Positions 7,669 to 16,022 of a stretch of DNA of 46,846 nucleotides are shown here, in pieces (within the stretch, counting starts at the first letter, position 1; every line of letters starts with the position of its first letter). The notes beneath the pieces were generated by a model. It had not been told where the DNA came from. It ran no database searches and saw only the letters and a program-made list of their open reading frames with translations. The stretch comes from DATHWB01 sp041744795 (GTDB taxonomy: Bacteria; Actinomycetota; Acidimicrobiia; Spongiisociales; ZC4RG35), in contig JBGTKD010000135.1 in the NCBI GenBank assembly GCA_041744795.1, positions 1 through 46,846 of the forward strand, given 5' to 3'. The translations under genes were made by a program, and so were the position numbers.

Positions 7669-8232
7669 TCATTCTTCTTCTGTCGAGTGCTCTTCGCTGA
7701 CCACAGCTTGGGCAGGGTCCCTGTACTTCCGATTGGGAGCCAGAGTCATGCTCATGTTGCGGCCCTCGAGCGAAGCTGGTTGTTCGACGATTCCGCGCTC
7801 TCCGATGGTGTCGATCAGTCGGTCGAGGACGTGGCGTCCGAACTCCGGGCGTTCCCGCTCTCGACCTCGGAAGCGAACTGTCACTTTGACCTTGTCGCCT
7901 TCTGCCAACCAATCCGCGGTGCGGCGGGCCTGCATGTCGAAGTCGTGATCGGCGATTCTGGGTGTCAATCGCGTCTCTTTGATCACGGTTCGGGTCTGTT
8001 TCTTGCGAGCTTCCCGGTCCCTGACCGACTGCTCGTATTTGAACTTGCCGTAGTCCATGATCTTGCACACCGGCGGACGGGCGGTTGGAGCGACCTCGAC
8101 AAGGTCCAGTTCCAATTGTTCCGCTAGCCAGAGGGCCTCGGACAGCTTCTTCACCCCGATCTGTGATCCATCGGGAGCCACCACCCGAACCTCTGCGGCC
8201 CGGATGTAGCCATTTACGCGCAGATCAGCGAT
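7669..8232 (-). CDS. infC: Translation initiation factor IF-3, probable AUC start
   Basis: IF-3 prevents premature subunit joining and proofreads the initiator codon and tRNA on the 30S subunit. The C-terminal domain is complete (RLTPRIADHDFDMQARR, VKVTVRFRGRE, ending near EPNRKYR-type sequence). The first ATG/GTG in frame is a GTG at 8184, but the conserved N-terminal block RVNGYIRAAEVRVVAPDG is encoded upstream of it in the same frame, back to about 8220. The frame closes with TGA at 8247-8245. The best start is ATC at 8232, eight bases after a GAGGAG Shine-Dalgarno (8246-8241), giving 187 residues. AUU/AUC/AUA starts are known for infC and allow IF-3 to repress itself. ATC fits here; the CTG at 8223 is the alternative. 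Confidence 0.9.
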   Translation of the reverse strand: MADLRVNGYIRAAEVRVVAPDGSQIGVKKLSEALWLAEQLELDLVEVAPTARPPVCKIMDYGKFKYEQSVRDREARKKQTRTVIKETRLTPRIADHDFDMQARRTADWLAEGDKVKVTVRFRGRERERPEFGRHVLDRLIDTIGERGIVEQPASLEGRNMSMTLAPNRKYRDPAQAVVSEEHSTEEE

Positions 8233-8240
8233 CTCGCACT

Positions 8241-8246
8241 CTCCTC
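8241..8246 (-). promoter_or_regulatory. Shine-Dalgarno that sets the infC AUC start
   Basis: GAGGAG at 8246-8241 on the minus strand is followed after eight bases by ATC (8232-8230). It lies 50-60 bases upstream of the first conventional in-frame start (GTG 8184), too far to serve it. Confidence 0.65.
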
Positions 8247-8267
8247 ATATCGTGTTCTCAACTCAAA

Positions 8268-8290
8268 GAGCAGCACGCGGCGTGCTGCTC
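8268..8290 (-). terminator. Strong hairpin before infC (terminator or attenuator)
   Basis: A perfect 10-bp inverted repeat GAGCAGCACG/CGTGCTGCTC encloses a 3-base loop. On the minus strand it is followed by TTTGAGTTGAG, a short U-run. It lies about 35 bases before the infC start. It could end the riboflavin transcript or act as an attenuator in the infC leader, a common arrangement for infC-rpmI-rplT operons. Confidence 0.55.
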
Positions 8291-8456
8291 GTACATCGTC
8301 ACCGACAGCCACTACGGCGGCGCAATCACCGGTCGAAGGGGACGTTGGGTGGTATGGCCTCAGCGCGCCTTGAGCGGCTGGGCGGGAAGCAGCAGCTTCC
8401 ACTTGACACTCGGTTGTAACCATGAGCCTAGCCCATCACCAGGCCGGGTCCACCAG
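8291..8456 (-). other. Intergenic leader between ribH and infC
   Basis: This 166-base non-coding part of the ribH-infC gap holds a second small hairpin, GGAAGC-TGCT-GCTTCC, at 8400-8385. A weak promoter candidate is GTGGAC-N17-TAGGCT with its -10 near 8429-8424; its -35 is poor. A 69-codon open frame starts at 8423 and runs into infC, but it resembles nothing and is not called. Confidence 0.35.
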
Positions 8457-8903
8457 TCAGAGTGCTGCCAGACGTCTGGCAACCAGCACCACGGCGTCTG
8501 CCGCCTCGCCGCCCTTGTTGCCGGGACCCGGCCGAGATCGCTCAACGGCATGGGCATACTCGCGCACTGTCAGGACTGCATTGCCCACCGGTCGACCTGT
8601 CCGGAGAGCGACTTCGCCTATCCCTCTGACGGTCTCTCTCGCCACGTGTTCATAGTGGTCGGTCTCGCCCAAGATCACCGCGCCGATAGCCACTACTCCC
8701 GCGCATCCGGCTCGCTCTATCAACGCCTGGGCGGCAACTGGAATCTCGAGTGCGCCAGGGACCTCGAAGACCGGGATCTCGGCGACGCCTGCCTCTTTCA
8801 GCACTCGCTCTGCCTCTTGACGCATCGGCGAAGTGACAGGGTCATTGAACGTCGACACCACGATTCCGATACGTTCCGGTACTGGCCCTTCCAGGACGGT
8901 CAC
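8457..8903 (-). CDS. ribH: 6,7-dimethyl-8-ribityllumazine synthase
   Basis: It condenses 5-amino-6-ribitylamino-uracil with dihydroxybutanone phosphate, the penultimate step of riboflavin synthesis, and usually forms 60-mers or pentamers. The 148-residue protein shows the substrate loops VSTFNDPVT, VPGALEIPVAAQAL and GAVILGETDHYEHV with the catalytic His. Near the C-terminus NKGGEAADAVV is preserved. In the GAVI-GET loop the usual Arg is Leu. Its GTG start at 8903 overlaps the ribBA stop (GTGA). It is the last gene of the rib group. Confidence 0.95.
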   Translation of the reverse strand: MTVLEGPVPERIGIVVSTFNDPVTSPMRQEAERVLKEAGVAEIPVFEVPGALEIPVAAQALIERAGCAGVVAIGAVILGETDHYEHVARETVRGIGEVALRTGRPVGNAVLTVREYAHAVERSRPGPGNKGGEAADAVVLVARRLAAL

Positions 8904-10108
8904 GCCCCGTCCTCGAAGACATGACCCATCTTGTCTGCTTTGGCTTTCAGGTATTGGCGATTGTGATCCGTCACATCGGTTAGGAGCGGGACGCGTTCGG
9001 CGATGGTCAACCCGTACCCTTCGATTCCTGCTCGCTTGGTCGGGTTGTTCGTGAGCAAGCGCATGGACCTGACGCCAATGTCGTAGAGGATCTGGGCACC
9101 GATCCCGTAATCGCGCGAATCGATCGGGAGCCCGAGTTCCTGGTTCGCCTCGACCGTATCCATGCCGTCTTCCTGAAGCTTGTATGCCTGGAGCTTGGCG
9201 AAAAGCCCAATGCCTCGTCCTTCGTGCCCACGGATGTAGAGCACCACTCCTCTGCCTTCTCCGGCAACGAGTTCCAGGGCCCGGTCAAGTTGACGCCCGC
9301 AGTCGCAGCGGAGACTCCCGAACACGTCTCCGGTCAAGCACTCACTGTGTACTCGGGTGAGGACATCTTCGCCTTCACCGATGTCGCCCATCACGAACGC
9401 GATGTGTTCCCTGCTGTCCACCGCTGACCGGTAGCCCATCGCACGGAACTCCCCATACTTGGTGGGCACCGATGCTTCGACGAGTTTCTCGAAGGGCCGT
9501 TCCTCACGCGCTCTTCGGTAGGCGATGATGTCGGCGATCGAACCGAGAAGCAGTTCGTGTTCCTTGGCGAAGCGCTCAAGTTCGGGCAGTCGAGCAACGG
9601 TGCCGTCGTCGTTCATCACCTCGGAGAGAACCGCTGCCGGATAACGTCCGGCCAGCCGGGCGAGATCGACGCCGGCTTCGGTGTGTCCTGCTCGTTTCAG
9701 GACACCGCCTTCGGCATAACGCAACGGATACATGTGACCGGGCCGGGCAAGATCACCGGGCCGTGTCGCGGGATCGAGCATGGCTTCAACGGTTCGCGTT
9801 CGGTCGTAGGCAGAAATGCCGGTAGAGGTGACTCCGCGGGCGTCAACTGAGTCGGTGAAGGCCGTGCGCTGGGACTCGGTGTTGTGATGGACCATCAATG
9901 GAAGGTCGAGTTCGTCGAGGCGCTCACCCTCCATCGGGATGCAGACGATGCCGCTGGTATGTCGGATCATGAACGCCATCTGGGCTTCTGTGATCCGGTC
10001 TGCGGCAACGATCAGATCGCCTTCGTTCTCCCGGTCGGCGTCGTCTACCACGATGACCATGTCGCCACGGCCGATCGCTGTAATGAGTTCTTCAGGAGAA
10101 GCGAACAT
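8900..10108 (-). CDS. ribBA: Bifunctional DHBP synthase / GTP cyclohydrolase II
   Basis: It provides both precursors for riboflavin. The N-terminal RibB half (about 1-200) makes 3,4-dihydroxy-2-butanone 4-phosphate from ribulose 5-phosphate and shows DDADRENEGDLIVAAD, GHTEAGVDLARLAG and SEVMNDDG. The C-terminal RibA half (about 205-402) opens the GTP ring and shows the zinc site ECLTGDVFGSLRCDCG, RGHEGRGIGL and the NNPTKR block. At 402 residues it is full length. The ATG at 10108 shares its A with the ribE stop (TGATG). An open frame extends further upstream to 10327 but lies inside ribE. Confidence 0.96.
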   Translation of the reverse strand: MFASPEELITAIGRGDMVIVVDDADRENEGDLIVAADRITEAQMAFMIRHTSGIVCIPMEGERLDELDLPLMVHHNTESQRTAFTDSVDARGVTSTGISAYDRTRTVEAMLDPATRPGDLARPGHMYPLRYAEGGVLKRAGHTEAGVDLARLAGRYPAAVLSEVMNDDGTVARLPELERFAKEHELLLGSIADIIAYRRAREERPFEKLVEASVPTKYGEFRAMGYRSAVDSREHIAFVMGDIGEGEDVLTRVHSECLTGDVFGSLRCDCGRQLDRALELVAGEGRGVVLYIRGHEGRGIGLFAKLQAYKLQEDGMDTVEANQELGLPIDSRDYGIGAQILYDIGVRSMRLLTNNPTKRAGIEGYGLTIAERVPLLTDVTDHNRQYLKAKADKMGHVFEDGA

Positions 10109-10695
10109 CAGGTCTTCATCAATCGTTCGACGTACTTTGAAAGGATATCCACTTCGAGGTTCACCCGGGCCGACGGCCCCAACGACCCCAAGGTCGTGAC
10201 AGAAAGCGTATGCGGAATGAGAGCTACAGCGAACCCGTCCGAACGGATCTCGGCCACGGTCAGCGACACGCCGTCCACGGTGATCGACCCTTTCTCGACC
10301 ACATAACGCATCAACTCTTCGGGACATTCCACCGTGAATCGCGTACCTGTTCCGGCGTCTTCTACACCGGCGACTGATCCGACACCGTCAACGTGCCCCT
10401 GCACGATGTGCCCATCGAAACGCCCAGCCGCAGGCATAGCTCTTTCGAGGTTCACAGCGGAGCCAACAACCAGGCCCCCCAAAGTCGTCCGGGAAAGGGT
10501 CTCGGAAACCATCTCGACGGTGAAGGACTCTGAGGAGACCGCTGCCGCGGTTAGACAAGCGCCCTGCACCGCAACAGAGTCCCCGACCTTCAATCCGTCG
10601 GCCACGAATTGGCTATCGATGACACACCGGCGACCCCCGTCGAGCTCTTCGACCTCAGCGACGATCCCGACGGCTTCGACTATGCCGGTGAACAT
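10108..10695 (-). CDS. ribE: Riboflavin synthase alpha chain
   Basis: It dismutates two lumazine molecules to riboflavin. The 195-residue protein is made of two homologous lumazine-binding halves: the first starts MFTGIVEAVG and contains the DSVAVQGACLTA block, the second starts near GHIVQGHVDGVGSV and contains SITVDGVSLTVA. The ATG at 10695 is chosen because MFTGIVE is the invariant family start; the open frame reaches 10737 with no support. It lies between ribD and ribBA. The spacing of 42 bases to ribD is one of the larger gaps in this operon. Confidence 0.96.
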   Translation of the reverse strand: MFTGIVEAVGIVAEVEELDGGRRCVIDSQFVADGLKVGDSVAVQGACLTAAAVSSESFTVEMVSETLSRTTLGGLVVGSAVNLERAMPAAGRFDGHIVQGHVDGVGSVAGVEDAGTGTRFTVECPEELMRYVVEKGSITVDGVSLTVAEIRSDGFAVALIPHTLSVTTLGSLGPSARVNLEVDILSKYVERLMKT

Positions 10696-10737
10696 TTTGG
10701 GTTCTTCAAGATTCGCCGATTGTACGGCCGGTCGCAT

Positions 10738-11793
10738 TCAGGCTTTGCGCCAGTCGATTCGAAGGTCTCCCTCCAGCAGCGTCACCCCAGTGATGGATAT
10801 CGGCGTCATGTCTTGGAGCGTTCCCCACAACTGGTCGAACACTCCCGTGCCCGTACCTCCTGCGAGGTTTGCTCCCACGTATTGGACTCCCCGGTCCACC
10901 AGGCCAAGCGACCACAAGGAGGCAGCCAGCCTCGAGCCGCCCTCTACCAGGATCGAAAGAAGACCGCGTTCCGCCAGGGCTGTCATCCCTTCTCGCAGAT
11001 CCACAACGCCCCCAGAGCCGCACCGCACGATGTCGACACCAGTGAGGCTCGACTCCTGAGACACGAGCACCACCGGGTCCCTCGCCCATATGCGTAGATC
11101 GGCGGGAAGGGGTCGCGACCCTGCGACGATCACCGGGACCGGCTGGGGACCTGAGTAATCGGCCAACCGAACACTCAGGAGCGGATCGTCTGACCGGACT
11201 GTCCCTGCCCCAACGATCACTGCGTCATGTTCAGAACGCAGACGGTGAGCGTCCTCGCGGGCAGCTTCACCGGTGATCCACTGCGATGTGCCGTCGGCGG
11301 CGGCGATCTGACCATCGAGAGTTGCGGCAGTCTTGAGAGTCAAGAGCGGCATGCCCGTTCGGCGATGGTGGAAGTAAGCCGGATCTGACTGTTCTACCTC
11401 GTCGGCCGCCACACCTGTCACGACCTCGATTCCAGCGGCACGAAGGGCTGTCACGCCTCCGCCGGAAACTCGCGGGTCAGGGTCGATGGCTCCCAGCACC
11501 ACCCGCGAGACACCGGCAGCAACGATGGCCTCCACACACGGCGGGGTCCTTCCAGTGTGGGTGCACGGCTCCAGCGTGACCACCAGGGAAGAACTCGGGT
11601 CCACCGGTCCAAAGGCGTCGAGCAGCGCTCGCTCGGCATGGGGCTCCCCGGGACCGGAGTGAGCGTGCTCTGCAAGAACGGTGCCATCCGACGTTACGAG
11701 GATGGCACCCACCTGTGGGTTCGGGTGCGTCCGGTGACGGGCCCCGACCGCAATTGCCTGTCGCATGACAGACTCGTAGTCGACCGAGGTCAC
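10738..11793 (-). CDS. ribD: Bifunctional pyrimidine deaminase/reductase of riboflavin synthesis
   Basis: It deaminates and then reduces the GTP cyclohydrolase II product. The N-terminal deaminase domain (about 1-145) shows the zinc site PHAERALLDAFG and TLEPCTHTGRTPPC. The C-terminal reductase domain shows TLKTAATLDGQIAAADG, SQWITGEAAREDAHRLR, VGAGTVRSDDP and LVEGGSRLAASL. With a GTG start at 11793 the protein is 351 residues, normal for the fusion. That start overlaps the stop of the response-regulator gene (GTGA); the longer frame to 11880 is shadow of that gene. Confidence 0.95.
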   Translation of the reverse strand: MTSVDYESVMRQAIAVGARHRTHPNPQVGAILVTSDGTVLAEHAHSGPGEPHAERALLDAFGPVDPSSSLVVTLEPCTHTGRTPPCVEAIVAAGVSRVVLGAIDPDPRVSGGGVTALRAAGIEVVTGVAADEVEQSDPAYFHHRRTGMPLLTLKTAATLDGQIAAADGTSQWITGEAAREDAHRLRSEHDAVIVGAGTVRSDDPLLSVRLADYSGPQPVPVIVAGSRPLPADLRIWARDPVVLVSQESSLTGVDIVRCGSGGVVDLREGMTALAERGLLSILVEGGSRLAASLWSLGLVDRGVQYVGANLAGGTGTGVFDQLWGTLQDMTPISITGVTLLEGDLRIDWRKA

Positions 11794-12719
11794 GACGTTC
11801 GGCGGTCGATGCGGTAGGCGGACCCTGGCTGCTTCTTGGCGAATTCCTTCATTTCGACCGCCACCGCAGACGCTTCCCACTGCGTGCTGATCGGACGTGA
11901 CCTGTTGGTGACCACGCCCATCGACATCGCCACTACCGGAAAAGCGTATCGCTCGCCCCGTCGGTCTGTCACCTCGATGTAGCCCTTGAGGGCGTCGGCA
12001 GTGTCGTAGTAGTCGAGAATCCCGTCATCGAACCTGTCGATTACGGACTTACAGAATGCTTCTGCTGCATCCGCGTCGGTGATAGCAACAAAGTCATCGC
12101 CTCCGATGTGCCCAACGAAACCTTGATGGTCTCCGATGTCCTCCTGCGAGTGCCTGAGCACATCAGCCGAAAACTGAATCACCTGGTCGCCGCGCATGAA
12201 GCCGTAGTGGTCATTGAAGGCCTTGAAGTTGTCGAGATCGCAGTAGACGAGTGCAAATGGCAGATCGCTGGCGATCCGTTGCTCGATCTCGGCGCCGATG
12301 GTGAAGTTTCCTGGAAGCCCGGTGAGAGGTGACGTGTCGCGAGCTGTCTTTGTGCGACGAAGGACCGCCTTGACTCTGGCGACCAGTTCGACGACATCGA
12401 AAGGCTTGGTGACGTAATCGTCTGCGCCGAGCTCAAGACCGTTGACTCGATCCTCGGTCAGGCCGCGAGCGGTGAGGAGAACGATCGACGTCGACGCGAG
12501 TCCTGGCTGTGATCGCATCTTCCGCAGGGCGGTGAGACCGTCCATCCGCGGCATCATGATGTCGAGGAGGACGATGTCGGGCGGGTTCGCCGCAGCTCGT
12601 TCGAGGGCCTCTATGCCATCCCCGGCCGTATCTACCTCGAAGCCTTCCAGCTCCAGATTGATCCGCACGACGCGGACAATGTCGTCGTCATCGTCGACGA
12701 CAAGCACCCGTTCGTTCAT
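11790..12719 (-). CDS. Response regulator with GGDEF-like output domain
   Basis: A 309-residue two-domain signalling protein. Residues 1-122 form a receiver domain with the acidic DDDDD pocket (9-13), phospho-acceptor Asp53 (VLLDIMMPRMDG) and Lys105 (VTKPFD). Residues ~130-300 form a GGDEF-type domain: SPLTGLPGN, DLDNFKAFND-GF-RGDQVI, and GHIGGDDF at 203-210. The signature is GGDDF and lacks the usual preceding Arg; no RxxD inhibitory site is seen before it. Diguanylate cyclase activity is therefore possible but unproven; it could instead bind nucleotide or protein. No histidine kinase is nearby. It overlaps rpe upstream (ATGA) and ribD downstream (GTGA), so it is translated with metabolic genes. 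Confidence 0.88.
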   Translation of the reverse strand: MNERVLVVDDDDDIVRVVRINLELEGFEVDTAGDGIEALERAAANPPDIVLLDIMMPRMDGLTALRKMRSQPGLASTSIVLLTARGLTEDRVNGLELGADDYVTKPFDVVELVARVKAVLRRTKTARDTSPLTGLPGNFTIGAEIEQRIASDLPFALVYCDLDNFKAFNDHYGFMRGDQVIQFSADVLRHSQEDIGDHQGFVGHIGGDDFVAITDADAAEAFCKSVIDRFDDGILDYYDTADALKGYIEVTDRRGERYAFPVVAMSMGVVTNRSRPISTQWEASAVAVEMKEFAKKQPGSAYRIDRRTS

Positions 12720-13381
12720 GCTTTCCCCTCGATCACGTGTCTTAGCTCCTCGATTGCCTGTCGGCGGTCCTGCTGTCCGAACACCGCGGTTCCGGCTACG
12801 AACACATTCGCCCCTGCATCTCGCGCCGAGCGGGCAGTTGCGATGGAAATTCCGCCGTCTATCTGGATATCGGTTGCGAGGCCCTGGGAATCAACGACTT
12901 TCCTGACCGACTCCACCTTGCCGAGCACTTCAGGAATAAACGACTGTCCGCCAAACCCGGGATGAACCGACATCACAAGCACCATCTCGCACATCTCGAT
13001 GTACGGCTCCACAGCTTCCCACGGTGTCGGTGGCGACATCACCACTCCAAACCCAAGTCCCAGATCGTTAGCCACTCTGTGAGCCTCGGAAGGGTCGGGC
13101 ACGGCTTCGATGTGCATTGTCACGAGGTCTGCGCCCGCTTCGGCGAGCTGCGGGAGGAACTCAGCGGGGTTGGTCGTCATCAGGTGACAATCGAATCGCA
13201 AACGGGTGTGGGGTCGCAGAGCGGCGATCACCGGGATGCCAAAGGTGAGATTCGGCACGAAGTGGCCATCCATGACATCGAGGTGGAGCAGATCGGCACT
13301 CGTTTCGACGGTCGCCACCTCCTCGGCCAAACGGCTGAAGTCCGCCGCCAGCAAGGACGGGGCGATCTTGATTTCAACCAC
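12716..13381 (-). CDS. rpe: Ribulose-phosphate 3-epimerase
   Basis: It interconverts ribulose 5-phosphate and xylulose 5-phosphate in the pentose phosphate pathway; ribulose 5-phosphate is also a substrate of RibBA nearby. The TIM-barrel blocks are present: IAPSLLAADFSRLAEEV, LHLDVMDGHFVPNLTFG, FDCHLMTTNP, MSVHPGFGGQSF, and IQIDGGIS. The start chosen is GTG at 13381 (MVEIKIAPS, 221 residues, the family length). A TTG at 13414 in the same frame would add eleven residues and sit closer to the rsmB stop. Its stop overlaps the response-regulator ATG. Confidence 0.94.
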   Translation of the reverse strand: MVEIKIAPSLLAADFSRLAEEVATVETSADLLHLDVMDGHFVPNLTFGIPVIAALRPHTRLRFDCHLMTTNPAEFLPQLAEAGADLVTMHIEAVPDPSEAHRVANDLGLGFGVVMSPPTPWEAVEPYIEMCEMVLVMSVHPGFGGQSFIPEVLGKVESVRKVVDSQGLATDIQIDGGISIATARSARDAGANVFVAGTAVFGQQDRRQAIEELRHVIEGKA

Positions 13382-13418
13382 GACGCCGAGTCTACCGACG
13401 TCCGCGACGACCAATCGA

Positions 13419-14594
13419 TCACCGATCGAACACGGCTACGAACATCCCGTCAGTAGGCCCGAGATGAGGGGCCATCAACCAGCCCTCGCCAAGAGCGCGA
13501 CCCGGGAGACCCTCCGGCGCCACTGCGCCTAGTCCAGCGACAACATCGATTGTCTCAGCCGGTGTCACCGTGCACACCGAGTAGACGACTCGACCACCGG
13601 GTCGGGTCAAACGAAGTGCCTGCTCGAGCATCTCTCGTTGGATGACAGCAAGTCGGGCCATCTCTTCAGGTGTGACGCGCATCCGAAGTTCGGGCCGCCG
13701 ACGCAGTGTCCCCAGGCCGGTACAAGGCGCATCGACCAGGACGGCGTCGAAGGACGACTCAACAAAGGGAGGCTGGCCTCCGTCGCCGACCAGCCAGCGC
13801 GCTTGAGGCACCCTTTGAGAGGCGTCACGCGCGCGTCTGGCATGAATGTCCATCGCGATCACCACTCCCTCGGGACCGACCTGTTCGACGAGGTGAGCGG
13901 TCTTGCCGCCAGGGGCGGCAGCTAGGTCCAGAACATGGCCACCGGTGGGCGCTTCTACGAGATTGCCGACAGCGACCGACGCCGGATCCTGGATCGCAAC
14001 GCCGTCTGGCAGTTCTCCCCCCGACCACACCCACGCCCCGCTGATGCCAGGAACCGGTTCGGCTCCCTCTACGGGTTCCGCCGAGCGCAGCCCCACCGGT
14101 GCTGGCTCCTGGGAGGCCTGCCAAAAGGCGTCAACGTCCTCGGGTTCCATGACGTGGCGCAGCGCTGTATCGACGAATTCAGGCATGCCGATATCAGCGA
14201 GTGTTTGGGCATAGGGAGCTCGCTCGGAAACGCGCCGCATCACAGCATTTGCGAACCCCGCAGCTCGCGGCGAGAGCCGCCTGACAGCATGAACCGCGCC
14301 GTCGACGACGAGCGGCGCCGGTGTGCGATCTGCGACGATCTCAGCCGTAGCCACCCGGAGTAGATCCAAAACTCCTTTGTCGATCTTTCCAAGATCTCTA
14401 CCGGCCGACTCGGCGATCGTCTGGTCTACCAGCGGGCCATGGCGGAGAACCGCAAACACGAGTCCTTGCACTGCGGCCAAGTCGGCGTCTGAGGTGCTTG
14501 CTTCCGTTCGCGCTACGACGTTCGACCATGCACCTGAGCGCAGCACCCTTCCCACGGCCCGGGCTGCAGCAAGACGATCCTCTGTGGTGGTCAT
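13419..14594 (-). CDS. rsmB: 16S rRNA m5C methyltransferase RsmB (Fmu/Sun)
   Basis: It methylates a cytosine of 16S rRNA (C967 in E. coli). The 391-residue protein has an N-terminal NusB-like RNA-binding domain (about 1-130) followed by a SAM-dependent domain with DLAAAPGGKTAHLVE, the DAPCTGLGTLRRRPE block containing the base-releasing Cys, and YSVCTVTPAE containing the catalytic Cys. The last motif is normally STCS; here it is SVCT, with the Cys retained. The ATG at 14594 overlaps the fmt stop (ATGA). fmt-rsmB-rpe is a conserved actinobacterial run. Confidence 0.94.
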   Translation of the reverse strand: MTTTEDRLAAARAVGRVLRSGAWSNVVARTEASTSDADLAAVQGLVFAVLRHGPLVDQTIAESAGRDLGKIDKGVLDLLRVATAEIVADRTPAPLVVDGAVHAVRRLSPRAAGFANAVMRRVSERAPYAQTLADIGMPEFVDTALRHVMEPEDVDAFWQASQEPAPVGLRSAEPVEGAEPVPGISGAWVWSGGELPDGVAIQDPASVAVGNLVEAPTGGHVLDLAAAPGGKTAHLVEQVGPEGVVIAMDIHARRARDASQRVPQARWLVGDGGQPPFVESSFDAVLVDAPCTGLGTLRRRPELRMRVTPEEMARLAVIQREMLEQALRLTRPGGRVVYSVCTVTPAETIDVVAGLGAVAPEGLPGRALGEGWLMAPHLGPTDGMFVAVFDR

Positions 14595-15502
14595 TGGAAC
14601 CGCCCAGGTTGGCCCTGCCTGCCTCGCATCCAGGCGTCGGCGTCCATCGGGCCCTTGCCCTCTGGCTGAACGCGTCGCAGCACGATCGAGCCGTCACCAG
14701 TGCCTACCTCGACTTGAGCACCCATCGTTATCTCACCCGGGCTGAGCGAGGTCTTCTCGCTCAGCCCGGCCTCCAAAATTCTCAGCTTTCCGGCATCGTG
14801 ATTGACCCACGCCCCCGGCCATGGTGTTAGACCGCGTACACGTCGCAGGATCACTGCCCCAGGCTGAGTCAAGTCCAGCCATCGTTCGTCGGATTCGATC
14901 TTGTCCGCGTAGGTGGCCCGACCGTCAGACTGTGGGTTCGCTGCGACGGCGCCTGCCACGATCGGTTCAAGCCATCGATGGAGCAGGCCTGCTCCCATCT
15001 GGGCGAGTCGGGCAGTCAGGTCATGGGCGGATTCCTTAGGACCGATCCCGGTCGTCGCAGTTGACCAAACCGGGCCGGTATCGAGGCCAGCGTCCAACTG
15101 CATGAGCGTGACACCAGACCGGCGGTCGCCGCTGAGCACAGCTCGTTGGACGGGTGCTGCCCCCCTCCATCGAGGAAGAATCGAAAAGTGGATATTCACA
15201 AAGCCCGCCCGGGGCAGGGCCAGTGCCTCTGGACGGATGAACTTGCCGTAGGCCACAAGGACCACCACGTCCAGGCTCCCAGCTTCTTGGAGTATCCCGG
15301 CGATCTCCGAACTCTTTTCGGGCTGTGCGATAGGAATACCCCTCCGCGACGCCTCGGATTTGACGGGGGACGGCTGTGGCTTGTTCGAGCGCCCTTGCGG
15401 CCTGTCCGGCTGGGTGACGACCAGTGCCACGTCGGCTACCTCGCACAGCGACTCCAGTGCCGGAACGCCAGCCTGCGGGGTGCCAAAAAATGCCGCTCTC
15501 AC
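14591..15502 (-). CDS. fmt: Methionyl-tRNA formyltransferase
   Basis: It formylates initiator Met-tRNA using 10-formyl-tetrahydrofolate. The 303-residue protein shows RAAFFGTPQAGVPALESL at the N-terminus, the TQPDRPQGR loop, the catalytic NIHFSILPRWRGAAPVQRA block (Asn, His and downstream Asp in GVTLMQLDAGLDTGP), and a C-terminal OB-like domain with RRVRGLTPWPGAW. Def, which removes the formyl group, precedes it with a GTGA overlap at 15502-15499, so the formylation/deformylation pair is coupled. Confidence 0.96.
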   Translation of the reverse strand: MRAAFFGTPQAGVPALESLCEVADVALVVTQPDRPQGRSNKPQPSPVKSEASRRGIPIAQPEKSSEIAGILQEAGSLDVVVLVAYGKFIRPEALALPRAGFVNIHFSILPRWRGAAPVQRAVLSGDRRSGVTLMQLDAGLDTGPVWSTATTGIGPKESAHDLTARLAQMGAGLLHRWLEPIVAGAVAANPQSDGRATYADKIESDERWLDLTQPGAVILRRVRGLTPWPGAWVNHDAGKLRILEAGLSEKTSLSPGEITMGAQVEVGTGDGSIVLRRVQPEGKGPMDADAWMRGRQGQPGRFQ

Positions 15503-16008
15503 AACCCTGGATGAGGGGGGACCAGTTCTTCCCTCAACTCCTTCAGAGCTCGCTTCCGTTCACGTCTTGCCAGATGATCGATGAGAAGGCCACCGTCGAG
15601 GTGTCCGATCTCGTGCTGCAGGACCCGTCCCATGAGGTCATCGCCCGCATACTCCACTTCCTTGCCGTCGAGGTCGAGCGAGCGAACCCGCGCAAATTCG
15701 GCTCGAGTTATAGGCCAATAGTGCCCCGGTACCGACAGACACCCTTCTTCGAACTCCAGCTCGCCGGCAGTTGACACGATCACCGGATTGATCAACGGTC
15801 GAGGACCTTCGCCATCGTGGGCGTCGAAGACTGCGACACGGCGAGACACACCTATCTGATTGGCGGCAAGCCCAACACCCGGCGCGTCGTACATCGTCTC
15901 GATGAGATCTGTCACCAGCTTGTACACGCTCTCGTCGACGACTTCGACCGGCGTTGTTGGCGTCCTGAGCACCGGGTCGCCGTAGGTGCGGATCGGGAAA
16001 ATGGCCAT
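15499..16008 (-). CDS. def: Peptide deformylase
   Basis: It removes the N-formyl group from nascent proteins. The 169 residues contain all three metal-site motifs: GVGLAANQIGV, EGCLSVPG (Cys ligand) and QHEIGHLDGGLLID (two His ligands and catalytic Glu). The start MAIFPIRTYGDPVLR at 16008 matches the family; a longer frame to 16182 is priA shadow. It lies 14 bases after the priA stop. Confidence 0.96.
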   Translation of the reverse strand: MAIFPIRTYGDPVLRTPTTPVEVVDESVYKLVTDLIETMYDAPGVGLAANQIGVSRRVAVFDAHDGEGPRPLINPVIVSTAGELEFEEGCLSVPGHYWPITRAEFARVRSLDLDGKEVEYAGDDLMGRVLQHEIGHLDGGLLIDHLARRERKRALKELREELVPPHPGL

Positions 16009-16022
16009 GAGCGGTGACGCTA

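Noticed and set aside
8214..8423. 69-codon minus-strand frame across the ribH-infC leader
   Set aside because: It runs through the strong hairpin and ends inside infC; no Shine-Dalgarno and no similarity. It could be a leader peptide but there is no positive evidence.
8085..8924. Plus-strand open frame of 279 codons opposite ribH and the infC leader
   Set aside because: Antisense to ribH and infC with no domain similarity and no ribosome site.
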